A stretch of DNA of 46,891 bases from Bacteroidaceae bacterium (GCA_024688885.1 JAILDV010000052.1:1-46891); one strand, 5' to 3'. Counted from the first letter of the stretch, positions 1 to 8,364 are shown. The notes: a model not told the origin generated them from the letters alone. Made by a program: numbers and translations.

Positions 1-387
1 GAAGACATCATTGCTGTTGCACTTCGCATTCGGGAAGAAGACACACGTCAGGTAAAGGTGCGCCCATGGAAATCGCGCCATCGCACGGCTTGGTACATAG
101 CCATTCCTGCCGCCTGTCTCGTGAGTTTCTTTTTGGGGTACCTCTTGAAAGCCTCCAACGAAGCACCGCAAGGTATGGCTTCCGCCGCTACCGACACCGT
201 CATTGTGCATGAGGTGGTGTATGACACCATCTATCAGACCACCGATGTACACAAGCCTGTTCGTCCTCGTCCCATCACGGCATCGACTCAATCTGCTTCG
301 TCAGAGTCAAGGAAGATTGGTGTGTCTGTACTTGAGGATGACATCCGCTACGACCTGTTAGCTTCGAACAGCGACATGTATTATTGA
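1..387 (+). CDS. Membrane protein of unknown function, 5' end outside window
   Basis: The reading frame is open from base 1, so the gene starts upstream of the window and only its last 128 residues are seen. They hold a charged stretch (REEDTRQ, then WKSRHR), one hydrophobic membrane segment at visible residues about 30-48 (YIAIPAACLVSFFLGYLL) and a C-terminal tail of about 80 residues rich in Thr, Val and Pro. A charged cytoplasmic part, one membrane pass and an outside tail fit an anti-sigma-like or sensor membrane protein, but no family is recognised. A GTG at 58 is a possible internal start and unlikely to be the true one because the frame continues upstream. The stop precedes the blaI promoter by about 70 bases. 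Confidence 0.6.
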   Translation, partial: EDIIAVALRIREEDTRQVKVRPWKSRHRTAWYIAIPAACLVSFFLGYLLKASNEAPQGMASAATDTVIVHEVVYDTIYQTTDVHKPVRPRPITASTQSASSESRKIGVSVLEDDIRYDLLASNSDMYY

Positions 388-421
388 GCCTCCTCCCTCT
401 ATTTCTACGAATAGATGTTAA

Positions 422-477
422 ATCTGCCCCAATCTCGTCATTTTTCGATTTCTAAAGTTTGCGAGATTGGAGCAGAT
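422..477. promoter_or_regulatory. 16-bp inverted repeat overlapping the blaI promoter (candidate operator)
   Basis: Left arm 422-437 and right arm 462-477 are reverse complements at 15 of 16 positions, separated by 24 bases. The right arm fills most of the spacer between the -33 TTTG and the -7 box of the blaI promoter, where a bound dimer would block RNA polymerase. BlaI/MecI repressors usually bind dyads at their own promoter, so autoregulation is the natural inference. It lacks the TACA/TGTA core of classical bla/mec operators and has no T-run, so a terminator of the upstream gene is less likely. Confidence 0.5.
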
Positions 478-489
478 GCTGTTACTTTG
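458..489 (+). promoter_or_regulatory. Bacteroidetes-type promoter for the blaI operon
   Basis: TTTG at 458-461, 20 bases, then TTACTTTG at 482-489, one mismatch from the TAnnTTTG box. The blaI ATG follows about 34 bases downstream. Confidence 0.6.
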
Positions 490-523
490 CCGTCGAAAAC
501 AAACAGTAACACCTAATCAAACA

Positions 524-928
524 ATGAAGAAAAAAGAGAACACGCTCACGAAAGTGGAGTTTCAGGTGATGAGTATCCTGTGGGACATCAACCACTCTGC
601 TTGTGCTTGGGACATCATAGAGCGGTGGGAGGAACCCAAACCTGCCTACACCACCATTGCCACCTATCTGAAGATGCTCTACGAGAGGGGCTATGTGGAT
701 TTTTTCAAGAACAAAGGCGAGGGCAAAACCCATATGTATGTGGCAAAGATAGGTCGTGCCGAATACACACGCAAGACAATGCAGGAAGTGAAGAAGAATT
801 TCTTCGATGGCAGCGTCAAGTCGATGTTGAGTTTCTTTGTGAAGGAGGAAAACCTCACGGCAAAGGACATTCAGGAGATGCTGCAACTCATCGAAGAGGA
901 AGATGGAAGTGGAGGGTTTAGAGTTTAG
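524..928 (+). CDS. BlaI/MecI/CopY-family transcriptional repressor
   Basis: A 134-residue repressor. The N-terminal half (residues about 8-75) is the penicillinase-repressor winged helix: LTKVEFQVMSILWDI, then the recognition region PAYTTIATYLKMLYERGYV, then the wing with KGEGKTHMY. The C-terminal half is the helical dimerisation region where the partner protease cuts in known BlaI proteins. The ATG at 524 is chosen because the upstream extension to 467 would start inside the promoter. It is followed after 42 bases by an M56 peptidase gene, the classic BlaI-BlaR1 pair; in Bacteroidetes these pairs often control genes other than beta-lactamases. Its last five codons and TAG stop (GGFRV, 926-928) lie in a 7-bp repeat array, so the C-terminus is probably repeat-derived. 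Confidence 0.9.
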   Translation: MKKKENTLTKVEFQVMSILWDINHSACAWDIIERWEEPKPAYTTIATYLKMLYERGYVDFFKNKGEGKTHMYVAKIGRAEYTRKTMQEVKKNFFDGSVKSMLSFFVKEENLTAKDIQEMLQLIEEEDGSGGFRV

Positions 929-962
929 GGTTTAGAGTTTAGAGTTAAGGGTTTAGAGTTTA
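914..962. repeat. Heptamer tandem array GGGTTTA/GAGTTTA, seven units
   Basis: Seven consecutive 7-bp units alternate GGGTTTA and GAGTTTA, with one GAGTTAA. The array starts inside the end of blaI, supplies its stop codon and ends 8 bases before the next start codon. It resembles telomere-like repeats but is one of many heptamer arrays in this window. Confidence 0.85.
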
Positions 963-970
963 GAGATAAT

Positions 971-2017
971 ATGATGACCACTTTATTCTTGTATTCCATC
1001 AAATCGGCTTTTGTGCTGGCATTGCTATATGTGCCATACACGCTGATGCTGCGCAAGGAGAGTTTCTTCCGTCTCAACCGCTTCACGTTGCTGACGATAC
1101 TGGGGCTGTCGTTACTCTTGCCCTTGTGCAATTTCCCTTCGCTGGCAGAAGAGAAGCAACCCGTCACCCATGCTGTGAATCAGCAAGTGGTGGCATGGGA
1201 GAAACCTGTGGAACAGCAGACGAGAACAACAACACCGGTGCCTCCTTCAGTACGTGAAAAGGTGACGCCTGCCGCTTCTCATCATTTCGCATGGTCTTGG
1301 TATTCTGTGCTATGCATTCTCTGCATCGTCGGCATGTTTTCGGCTCTTTTGTTCCGCTTGTGGCAGTTCGTCCGTATGGGCTTTCTGATGCGTCGAGGCT
1401 GTCTGTGGAAAGACCAAGTGGATGGCTTCATCATCTACTGCCACTCCGATGAAATCGCTCCATGCAGTTGGATGAATCGCATTGTCATCAGCCAGAAGGA
1501 TTACAGCGAACATCGCCATGAGATTCTCCTGCACGAAAAGGGTCACATTCTCCATCACCATTCCCTCGATATTCTCTTACTCACCTTTGTTCAGGTGGTG
1601 CAATGGTGGAATCCCTTTGTCTATCTGCTGGGGACGAGTCTTCGCGATGTCCACGAATATGAGGCAGACCATCATGTGCTGCAACAGGGAGTGAGGCTTT
1701 CTCAATATCAGAACCTGCTCATCCGCAAGGCCATCGACACCAGTTCCATCTCCCTTGCCAACGGCTTCAGCCACAGCCTTGTGAGACGTCGCATAGCGAT
1801 GATGCACAAGACTTCCAATCCCTGGATGCAGATGAAAGTGCTCTACATCCTTCCCCTGATCATTGTCGCGCTGAGTGCCTTTGCCACACCAGCGATGAAG
1901 AAGCCAGTGGAGGAAAGCATTTCCTCCCTCGAATATCGCTTCATCAATATGGAAGCTATCCAATCACTCCATCAAAACAACGAACAATCACTTCATTATA
2001 ATAACGAAGAATTATGA
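971..2017 (+). CDS. M56 family (BlaR1/MecR1-like) membrane metalloprotease
   Basis: A 348-residue protein of the BlaR1 antirepressor family, expected to sit in the inner membrane and cut the BlaI-type repressor. Membrane helices lie near residues 5-22, 35-55 and 108-130. The zinc site HEKGH is at residues 188-192, followed by LDILLLTFVQVVQWWNPF and the downstream ligand region HEYEADHH near 227-234, all typical of M56. A last membrane helix (VLYILPLIIVALSAFA) is near 295-311. Unlike BlaR1 it has no C-terminal penicillin-binding sensor domain, only about 35 residues after the last helix. Its stop overlaps the next start in ATGA, so it is translationally coupled to the lipoprotein gene behind it. 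Confidence 0.88.
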   Translation: MMTTLFLYSIKSAFVLALLYVPYTLMLRKESFFRLNRFTLLTILGLSLLLPLCNFPSLAEEKQPVTHAVNQQVVAWEKPVEQQTRTTTPVPPSVREKVTPAASHHFAWSWYSVLCILCIVGMFSALLFRLWQFVRMGFLMRRGCLWKDQVDGFIIYCHSDEIAPCSWMNRIVISQKDYSEHRHEILLHEKGHILHHHSLDILLLTFVQVVQWWNPFVYLLGTSLRDVHEYEADHHVLQQGVRLSQYQNLLIRKAIDTSSISLANGFSHSLVRRRIAMMHKTSNPWMQMKVLYILPLIIVALSAFATPAMKKPVEESISSLEYRFINMEAIQSLHQNNEQSLHYNNEEL

Positions 2018-3411
2018 AAAGAACTTCTTTGAAGGCAACACTCGCCTTACTTGTCGTGGCAACTGCTACCTCGTGCTATAACCTTGTTCCAGAAAACACG
2101 GGAGCACTCACCTCTGCCGGCATCTATAGAGGCGAGGGGAATGTGCTGAAGATAGACAGCTTAGTGGAATACATAAGGTCTATCGACTTAGAGCACCACA
2201 CGAATTACAGCCCATCGACATGGGGTCTTGTGGAAACAGAATACCGGTACAATGGTAAACACACCAAACGGGTTCGCATCGATTGCGACCTATATAGAAA
2301 ACCTGAAATGGATTACCTCCAAATAGGAAACTCCACAGATTCTCTTCTTCATGAATGGTACGAATATCAGCAAGAAAGAGAAAAACGAGCACAACATGTA
2401 TATGATGTTTTGGTGAACTTGTGCAAATCGTTGTCTCATGAGGTGGATGCCTCCAACAGCAGTATGTGGGAATCTCACCATGATGGTATAGACAGCATAC
2501 AGTACAACATTGCCCTGCGGGAATATCCTCAGGGAGACACGCTGACAAGATGGAATGGACGCAGAGGCACATCCTTTTCTCAAGCCCCCGAAATCATCAG
2601 ATTCTATTATGACGATGATTTACCAACTCGGTATAACGGATTAGACCCCGAGAAAACAGCGATGTTAGCAACGAAAGGGTTTGGTACATTTTTCTATACT
2701 TACACGCCCGACAGCGTCCCAGACGAAACGCACGAGCTCATCAACAAGAAAGAGTTTGCCAAACTCATCAAGCCTATCCTCAATCAAAAAGGCATTGAGA
2801 AGCGTGACATCTATATCAGGCGTGACATCAATTGTCCCGTAGGTCCCGAAATGGGAAACTACAGCTACACACGGGTGGGATACAGAACATATAACCAACT
2901 GACGACTGATTCTGAAACAAAAGGAACGGTTTACAAGCTGCAATCCGTAGAACAAGCCGAAGAAGTGATTCACCTGTTGAACGAGGTGATTTGGAAATAT
3001 CTTGACCAGCATCCCCATCTGTTCTACTCGTTCCATCCCGACGTCACGATGCCTAGATGGGGTCGGTATTCTTCTGGAAGTGGATACTATGAACCCTACT
3101 TCACCATGGAGCAGCATACCACCATTCAGGAAGATTGCACCATTCTCATACATAATTATCTCACGGACTATTACCTCTTAGTGCTTAATACGGTAGGCGA
3201 CCTATGGCTGCCCAGAGAATGGCCGTTCATGAAGAGTTGGGAAAACGGGCAGATTATCTATGAAAAGAAAGACAAACTCAGCCCCTTTGTTCAGGATGAA
3301 GACAAGAAACTTGTCACACCTTTGGATTATGTTGGTTTCGGAGCATCGGATCAATACACCCTTGGACATTGGACAGAGTTTGACAAGCCTCAAAAGAAGA
3401 ACAAGAAATAA
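2014..3411 (+). CDS. Predicted lipoprotein, first of a tandem paralogous pair
   Basis: A 465-residue protein with a lipoprotein signal: KR, a hydrophobic stretch (LALLVVATAT) and a lipobox cysteine at residue 21 (TATSC). It is closely related to the next gene. Both begin SCYNL.PENTGALTS, share a central THEL..K.FAKLIKPIL..KGIE block, share GTVY..QS.EQ and the IW.YL..HPH...FHPD motif, and end identically in WTEFDKPQKKNKK. The family is not recognised. It overlaps the M56 protease gene by four bases (ATGA), so it belongs to the BlaI-controlled operon and could be the regulated output or a sensor partner for the protease, which lacks a sensor domain. That role is an inference. Confidence 0.8.
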   Translation: MKRTSLKATLALLVVATATSCYNLVPENTGALTSAGIYRGEGNVLKIDSLVEYIRSIDLEHHTNYSPSTWGLVETEYRYNGKHTKRVRIDCDLYRKPEMDYLQIGNSTDSLLHEWYEYQQEREKRAQHVYDVLVNLCKSLSHEVDASNSSMWESHHDGIDSIQYNIALREYPQGDTLTRWNGRRGTSFSQAPEIIRFYYDDDLPTRYNGLDPEKTAMLATKGFGTFFYTYTPDSVPDETHELINKKEFAKLIKPILNQKGIEKRDIYIRRDINCPVGPEMGNYSYTRVGYRTYNQLTTDSETKGTVYKLQSVEQAEEVIHLLNEVIWKYLDQHPHLFYSFHPDVTMPRWGRYSSGSGYYEPYFTMEQHTTIQEDCTILIHNYLTDYYLLVLNTVGDLWLPREWPFMKSWENGQIIYEKKDKLSPFVQDEDKKLVTPLDYVGFGASDQYTLGHWTEFDKPQKKNKK

Positions 3412-3415
3412 TAAT

Positions 3416-4777
3416 ATGAAAAGAACTTATTTGAAGGCAATACCTGCTTTATTGATTGTGGCAACAGCCACATCATGCTACAACCTTGCCCCAGAGAACA
3501 CGGGTGCACTCACCTCCACTGACATCTACAGCGGTGTGGGGAACGTGTTGAACATTGACAGTTTGGTCAGTTATGTGAGAGAAATCACAAAAGATGAGGA
3601 CGTGGAGTATTACAGGTCGTCAGGCGATGTGGTGCAGACCCAATACAAATATGATGGGAAGCACCATAAGGAGGTCCGCATAGACTGTAATCTTTACGAT
3701 CTTCCCGTCATGGAGGAAACGGGTGATGAGCAAAAGGATTCCACAATGCGCACACTTCAAGCCTACTATCAGCGGAAGCAGGCAAAGGCACAACAAGTGT
3801 ATGATGCTGTTGTCAGTACCTGCAAATCTCTTTCAAATCTGGTCGAACCTTCACGCACCAATATGTGGGAGCACCAGGACAGCGTTTGGTACAATATTGA
3901 ATTGGGAAACTATCAGACAGGGGACGTACGGTTGGATACCATCGGTGCAGAACCTATTGAAGAGGCATCAGAAAAAGTCGATTTCCATCATTACCCATTC
4001 CAAATCCCAGGGATACCCGCCTCGGCATTTCGTACCAAAGGATACGGCTCATTTGACTATGAATTAACTCCCGACAGTGTTTGGAACAAGACACATGAAC
4101 TGCTGGACAGGAAAGATTTCGCTAAACTCATCAAACCGATTCTGTCGAAGAAAGGGATAGAACGCCGTTCTTTCTACATCAGCCACGATGCAGCGTGTCA
4201 GGTGAAGCCCACCTACCAATATGGCGAGAACAACATGTGCATTTGGCGTGAGGCGACACCGACGGACATCTTTGTTGATTTGCCCGATTCGGTGCCCCCT
4301 GCCGGTCAACCCTATTCGGAGACCCAAGGCACGGTCTATACCATGCAATCGAGAGAACAGATGCAGTCCGTGCTTCGCCAATTGACGGATGCGATATGGC
4401 AGTATCTTGCCCGTCACCCCCACACGTTCCACGAGTTTCATCCCGACCAGATTGTGCCCGAGCAATTCTCCAGAGGTGTGTACAAAACTTACTTCGTAAT
4501 GAACCAAAACACTCACCTTCATGAGGACATCTCTCTCTTCATCCACAATTGTCGGGATGACTACAACCTTCTGGTGCTTGACACGAAGGGCGACATGTGG
4601 CTCCCTGTGGAATGGCCCTCCATGAAGAGTTGGAAGAATGGTCAGGTGGTCTATGACAAGAAGGTGCAACTGACCCCTCAACAGATGAAGGACTATGCAG
4701 GCACTTGCATGAGCATGCAAGAATATTATGATGCCTGGACAGAGTTCGACAAGCCTCAAAAGAAGAACAAGAAATAA
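3416..4777 (+). CDS. Predicted lipoprotein, second of a tandem paralogous pair
   Basis: A 453-residue paralogue of the preceding gene, starting four bases after its stop. The ATG at 3416 is chosen because it restores the same signal peptide (MKRTYLKAIPALLIVATATSC, cysteine at 21); the frame stays open upstream to 3260 but only inside the previous gene. Compared with the first copy, the central block THELLDRKDFAKLIKPIL and the last 13 residues are conserved while the region around residues 90-200 has diverged, so the duplication is not recent. No domain is recognised. It is the last clear gene of the BlaI-M56 operon. Confidence 0.8.
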   Translation: MKRTYLKAIPALLIVATATSCYNLAPENTGALTSTDIYSGVGNVLNIDSLVSYVREITKDEDVEYYRSSGDVVQTQYKYDGKHHKEVRIDCNLYDLPVMEETGDEQKDSTMRTLQAYYQRKQAKAQQVYDAVVSTCKSLSNLVEPSRTNMWEHQDSVWYNIELGNYQTGDVRLDTIGAEPIEEASEKVDFHHYPFQIPGIPASAFRTKGYGSFDYELTPDSVWNKTHELLDRKDFAKLIKPILSKKGIERRSFYISHDAACQVKPTYQYGENNMCIWREATPTDIFVDLPDSVPPAGQPYSETQGTVYTMQSREQMQSVLRQLTDAIWQYLARHPHTFHEFHPDQIVPEQFSRGVYKTYFVMNQNTHLHEDISLFIHNCRDDYNLLVLDTKGDMWLPVEWPSMKSWKNGQVVYDKKVQLTPQQMKDYAGTCMSMQEYYDAWTEFDKPQKKNKK

Positions 4778-4789
4778 CAGGTTTTCTTC

Positions 4790-4936
4790 ATGGCAAATAG
4801 TAGATTAATAAAAGATTTAGAAAGGAAGAATATTCCATCATTGGTAATGCAGGGCTGGGAAGTCCTGCATCGCCACAGCTTTGAACAAAATAGACAATAT
4901 AAAGAAATGATACAACTCCAGAAGAATACGGAATAG
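4790..4936 (+). CDS. Possible small protein, 48 residues
   Basis: An ATG-to-TAG frame encodes a charged peptide starting MANSRLIKDLERKNIP and ending QYKEMIQLQKNTE. It begins 12 bases after the second lipoprotein stop and is transcribed the same way. No Shine-Dalgarno, no signal peptide and no recognised family. Its amphipathic helical look is the only support, so it may be chance. Confidence 0.25.
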   Translation: MANSRLIKDLERKNIPSLVMQGWEVLHRHSFEQNRQYKEMIQLQKNTE

Positions 4937-4980
4937 TACTGATTATACAAAAATGCGTAACGCAAATTTGTATAATTAAA

Positions 4981-5044
4981 TTTTTGTCATTTTGTCATTT
5001 TGTCATTTTCGTTGCGAAGGGAGTTGAGGGGAATGCCTACTTTT
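4981..5044. repeat. TTTTGTCA octamer array plus unique tail, copy A of a direct repeat
   Basis: Three TTTTGTCA units run into a tail (CGTTGC.AAGGGAGTTGAGG, then GGAATGCCTAC). The same array and tail recur in the same orientation at 8292-8364, so the two copies flank the outer-membrane protein gene. The tail reversed reads GTAGGCATTCC, related to the core of the element at 16012-16041. Confidence 0.8.
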
Positions 5045-5054
5045 GTAGAGCTAT

Positions 5055-5092
5055 TGTCCAGAAGTGGACACTTGACTGTCCAAAAGTGGACA
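5055..5092. promoter_or_regulatory. Two TGTCCA-N4-TGGACA dyads spaced by 22 bp (candidate activator sites)
   Basis: Perfect palindromes at 5055-5070 and 5077-5092 have identical 6-bp arms and differ only in the 4-base centre (GAAG, AAAG). The start-to-start distance of 22 bp is two helical turns, so two dimers would lie on the same DNA face. They sit about 45-80 bases upstream of a sigma-54-like promoter, the usual place for enhancer-binding activators. Confidence 0.65.
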
Positions 5093-5135
5093 CTTGCGTT
5101 AATCGTGGGGACTCATTTTCAGATGGTTATGTGTC

Positions 5136-5150
5136 TGGCACAATTTTTGT
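5136..5150 (+). promoter_or_regulatory. Sigma-54-like promoter (-24/-12)
   Basis: TGGCAC at 5136-5141, five bases, then TTGT at 5147-5150. This matches the consensus TGGCAC-N5-TTGC with one mismatch at the last base, and the GG-to-G spacing is exact. No TAnnTTTG box is visible before the downstream gene, whose ATG is 76 bases away. Confidence 0.55.
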
Positions 5151-5225
5151 AAGAAAATAAATTGTGTTTTTTGCAACAAAAGTGAGTTTATCCTCGTATA
5201 TATATATAGAAGGTAAAAGGAATAA

Positions 5226-8200
5226 ATGAAAACAAAGATTTTAATGGCAATGCTTGCCCTTGTCGGTTTGTCGGCGATGGCGCAAGAGAACGATACCGTG
5301 TCGGTGCAGGTGAATGACAGCACGGCACAGGTGGAGAAGGCAGATTCTGTCAAGAAGAACGTGATGGTGTTGTGGGTGAACGCCGAAGTGAGGGACCACT
5401 TGACGCACGACATCATCAAGGGGCTGAAGGGAGTGAAACTGAACGCTGCCGACAGCACCTTTGTCGATAGCATTTACGGAGGCTACTACGACGAGAACGG
5501 ATACAAGAGTTCCTACATCTCTTGTGGCATTATGAAGCCAGGCAAGTACCTTATCAAGGTTGAGGCCGAGGGCTATCAGACGGCGTATGTGCCGCTTGAC
5601 ATCAAGAAGCTCTATAAGCGGGAAAGCAATCGTTCAATCAAGCCCATCTATCTGAAGCGGATGCCGAAACGCAACGAGGTGGAACTGGGCGAAGTGGTTG
5701 TGAAGGCAACAAAGCTGAAGTTCTACATGAATGGAGACACGCTCGTCTATGATGCCGATGCCTTCAATCTGGCAGAAGGCTCGATGCTCAACGAACTCAT
5801 CAAGAAACTGCCGGGCGTGACGATGGAAAAGGGCGGTGTCATCAATGTGAATGGGAAACCCATCGACACGATGCTGCTGAACGGGAAAGACTTCTTCAAC
5901 AGCGACCGCGAACTGCTGTTGGAGAACATGCCTGCCTATATGGTGAAGCACGTGACGAGTTATGAGCGGGTGCCGGACAATGTGAAGGGAAAGCCCGAGG
6001 AGAAGTCGGCGAAGAAGCAGCTGGTGATGGATGTGAGGCTGAAGAAGGAGTATGCACGGGGATGGATAGCCAATGCTGAAGGGGGTGGGGGACTCACGTT
6101 CCACCGGAATGAGGAGGGCAAACATGACGGAAAGTTTCTTGGCAGACTCTTCGGCATGCGATTTGACGACCATTCGCGACTGGTGCTCTTTGCCAATGCC
6201 AACAACCTGAACGACTACCGCACACCTGGCGAGAAGGGCGAGTGGACGCCCCTGCAGCAGTCGGAGGGCCTGCGAACCACCTACAAGCTGGGTGGCAATT
6301 ATATGAAGGAACGCGAAGAACGCTACCGCTATCAAGGCAGCATGGAGACCACTTACAGCGAGACAGAAGACAGACGGAACTCCAACAGCGCCACATTCCT
6401 GGAAGGAGGCGACACCTACGGCAGGTCGTTCAACACGCGGAAGAGTTATGGATGGGACATCAACACCCGGCATTATCTGAATCTTCAGCATGACGAACCC
6501 ATAGGCGATTTCATCAAGGGACTGTATGTCTATATCCAACCCTCGGTGAACTACCGGAAGTGGAACCATCTTGGAGACAATGCCAGCACAACCCTGTCTG
6601 AAGATGTGGCAAGCCAGTTGGGCAAGGCATGGATGGACAGCATCATGGCACCCGATGCAGGCGGACTGCTGAGAAAGTACGCCATCAACCGCACACGTTC
6701 GAGCAGCAAGAACCAGGGACATAGCACGGACACCTATTTTGACTCCGACCTCAACTTCCGTCCTGCCCACAACGACTACATCCGGTTCAGTCTCAACCTT
6801 TCCCACAATTACAGCGATTATCTGTCGAAAGGCTATGATCATTACCTGCTGGATTATCCCAGTTCCACCACCATGCCGGCTGACTTCCGCAACCGATACA
6901 CCCCCATGAAAAACAGGCAGCAGACGCTTAACGTGTCTCCTGGGGTTACTTTCAGTCTTGGCAAGAAGCGTCAATTCGACTTGGTCGTCTCCTACAACTT
7001 CAACTACAATGACCAGAAAAGCAACAATCCACTCTATCTGCTCAACAAACTGGAGGGCTGGGACAAGGCGGACAGTCACGCACTGGGCACTTTGCCATCA
7101 GTGGATGAAATGCTGAGCACCCTCGATGCCGACAACAGTTCCAATGACAAGACCACGAGGACCACTCACGAACCAACCATCTCTATCAACAGGACCTTTT
7201 GGGGACATGTCAAAGATAAAGACGGGAAAGAAATAGAAGACGAAAGTTGGTATGCCTATTTTAATGCACGATTCCGTGTGCCATTCGCACACGAGAAAAT
7301 GGACTATCAGCGCGGCACGCAAGTGGATACGCTGATGACACGGAACACCGCACTCTTCAGAATGGATGTGACAGGTTATTATTCATTGTTCAAACGGGGA
7401 AGAAGTGTTAATTTCAATTACAGCCTGGATAGTTCTGCCCCTATGATGACCAACCTGCTGAATATCCGCGATGACAGCAATCCGCTCTACGTCACATTGG
7501 GCAATCCCCACATGAAGAACACGCACCGCCACTCCTTCTACGTGCAATACAGTGACAAGTTCGGCAAGACGATGTTCAATGCCAATGCCAATGTGGGCAT
7601 CGTGCAGAACGCAGAGGCGATGGGCTACATATATAATAAGGAGACGGGCGTGAGAACCGTGACACCCGACAATGTGGATGGAAACTGGAACATGAATGCC
7701 AGTTCGGGCATCGACTTCCCGCTGACGAAGAATGACAAGTGGCGGGTGAAGGAGAATGCCAACTACAGCTATAACCACAGCGTCGATTTGAACGGCACTA
7801 ACGAAACCCTCGTCGCCACCCGTTCGGTGGTGAGAACCCACAATGTGACGGAAGACCTCTCGCTGACTTGGCGACCTACGGACAAGATGGAGTTTGGTGC
7901 TGGCGGTAAACTGACCTACCAGCATTCCACCAGCGACCGCGAGTATTTCACCAACATCAACGCCTTCACCTTCCAGTATGGCGTGACAGGACAGATAGAC
8001 TTGCCTTGGAACATGCAGGTGGGCACCGACGTGACTATGTATAGCCGCAGAGGATACAGCGAAGCGTCCATGAACACGAACGAACTGGTGTGGAATGCCC
8101 GCGTCTCCAAACGTCTGCCCAAACAGAACCTGACCATCCTCTTCGACGGTTTCGACCTGCTGGGCAACCTCTCCAACGTGCGCCGCTATGTCAATGCCCA

Positions 8201-8291
8201 AGGGCGTACGGAAACCTTCTACAACGTCATCCCCTCCTATGGTCTCTTGCATGTCATCTACCGCTTCAATAAGGAACCGAAGAAAAAGTAA
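5226..8291 (+). CDS. Outer-membrane beta-barrel protein, TonB-receptor-like (OMP_b-brl_3 type)
   Basis: A 1021-residue outer-membrane protein. A signal peptide (MKTKILMAMLALVGLSAMAQ) is followed by an Asp/Val-rich linker, a carboxypeptidase-regulatory-like beta domain (residues about 40-145, ending YVPLDIKKLYKRES) and a plug-like domain opened by LGEVVVKATKLKFYMNGDTL, with the family hallmark LNELIKKLPGV near 193-203 and NGKPIDTMLLNGKDFF. The rest alternates in barrel strands and ends LLHVIYRFNKEPKKK. These proteins resemble TonB-dependent receptors but their substrates are mostly unknown, and there is no SusD partner here. AAGGTAAAAGG lies before the ATG. Sigma-54 control is proposed from the upstream sites. 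It is flanked by direct repeats and stands alone. Confidence 0.85.
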   Translation: MKTKILMAMLALVGLSAMAQENDTVSVQVNDSTAQVEKADSVKKNVMVLWVNAEVRDHLTHDIIKGLKGVKLNAADSTFVDSIYGGYYDENGYKSSYISCGIMKPGKYLIKVEAEGYQTAYVPLDIKKLYKRESNRSIKPIYLKRMPKRNEVELGEVVVKATKLKFYMNGDTLVYDADAFNLAEGSMLNELIKKLPGVTMEKGGVINVNGKPIDTMLLNGKDFFNSDRELLLENMPAYMVKHVTSYERVPDNVKGKPEEKSAKKQLVMDVRLKKEYARGWIANAEGGGGLTFHRNEEGKHDGKFLGRLFGMRFDDHSRLVLFANANNLNDYRTPGEKGEWTPLQQSEGLRTTYKLGGNYMKEREERYRYQGSMETTYSETEDRRNSNSATFLEGGDTYGRSFNTRKSYGWDINTRHYLNLQHDEPIGDFIKGLYVYIQPSVNYRKWNHLGDNASTTLSEDVASQLGKAWMDSIMAPDAGGLLRKYAINRTRSSSKNQGHSTDTYFDSDLNFRPAHNDYIRFSLNLSHNYSDYLSKGYDHYLLDYPSSTTMPADFRNRYTPMKNRQQTLNVSPGVTFSLGKKRQFDLVVSYNFNYNDQKSNNPLYLLNKLEGWDKADSHALGTLPSVDEMLSTLDADNSSNDKTTRTTHEPTISINRTFWGHVKDKDGKEIEDESWYAYFNARFRVPFAHEKMDYQRGTQVDTLMTRNTALFRMDVTGYYSLFKRGRSVNFNYSLDSSAPMMTNLLNIRDDSNPLYVTLGNPHMKNTHRHSFYVQYSDKFGKTMFNANANVGIVQNAEAMGYIYNKETGVRTVTPDNVDGNWNMNASSGIDFPLTKNDKWRVKENANYSYNHSVDLNGTNETLVATRSVVRTHNVTEDLSLTWRPTDKMEFGAGGKLTYQHSTSDREYFTNINAFTFQYGVTGQIDLPWNMQVGTDVTMYSRRGYSEASMNTNELVWNARVSKRLPKQNLTILFDGFDLLGNLSNVRRYVNAQGRTETFYNVIPSYGLLHVIYRFNKEPKKK

Positions 8292-8364
8292 TTTTGTCAT
8301 TTTGTCATTTTGTCATTTTTGTCATTTTCGTTGCTAAGGGAGTTGAGGGGAATGCCTGCCTTTT
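8292..8364. repeat. TTTTGTCA octamer array plus unique tail, copy B
   Basis: Starts at the base after the outer-membrane gene's stop. Like copy A (4981-5044) it has TTTTGTCA units and the CGTTGC-AAGGGAGTTGAGG-GGAATGCCT tail, with small differences (CTAAGGG for CGAAGGG). Confidence 0.8.

Noticed and set aside
914-962. Telomere sequence (GGGTTTA-like)
   Set aside because: Bacterial internal location, and many other heptamers of different sequence are present in the same window.
5634-7079. Long antisense open frame under the outer-membrane gene
   Set aside because: Shadow of the sense gene, which has clear family motifs; no start signal or recognisable domain on the minus strand.
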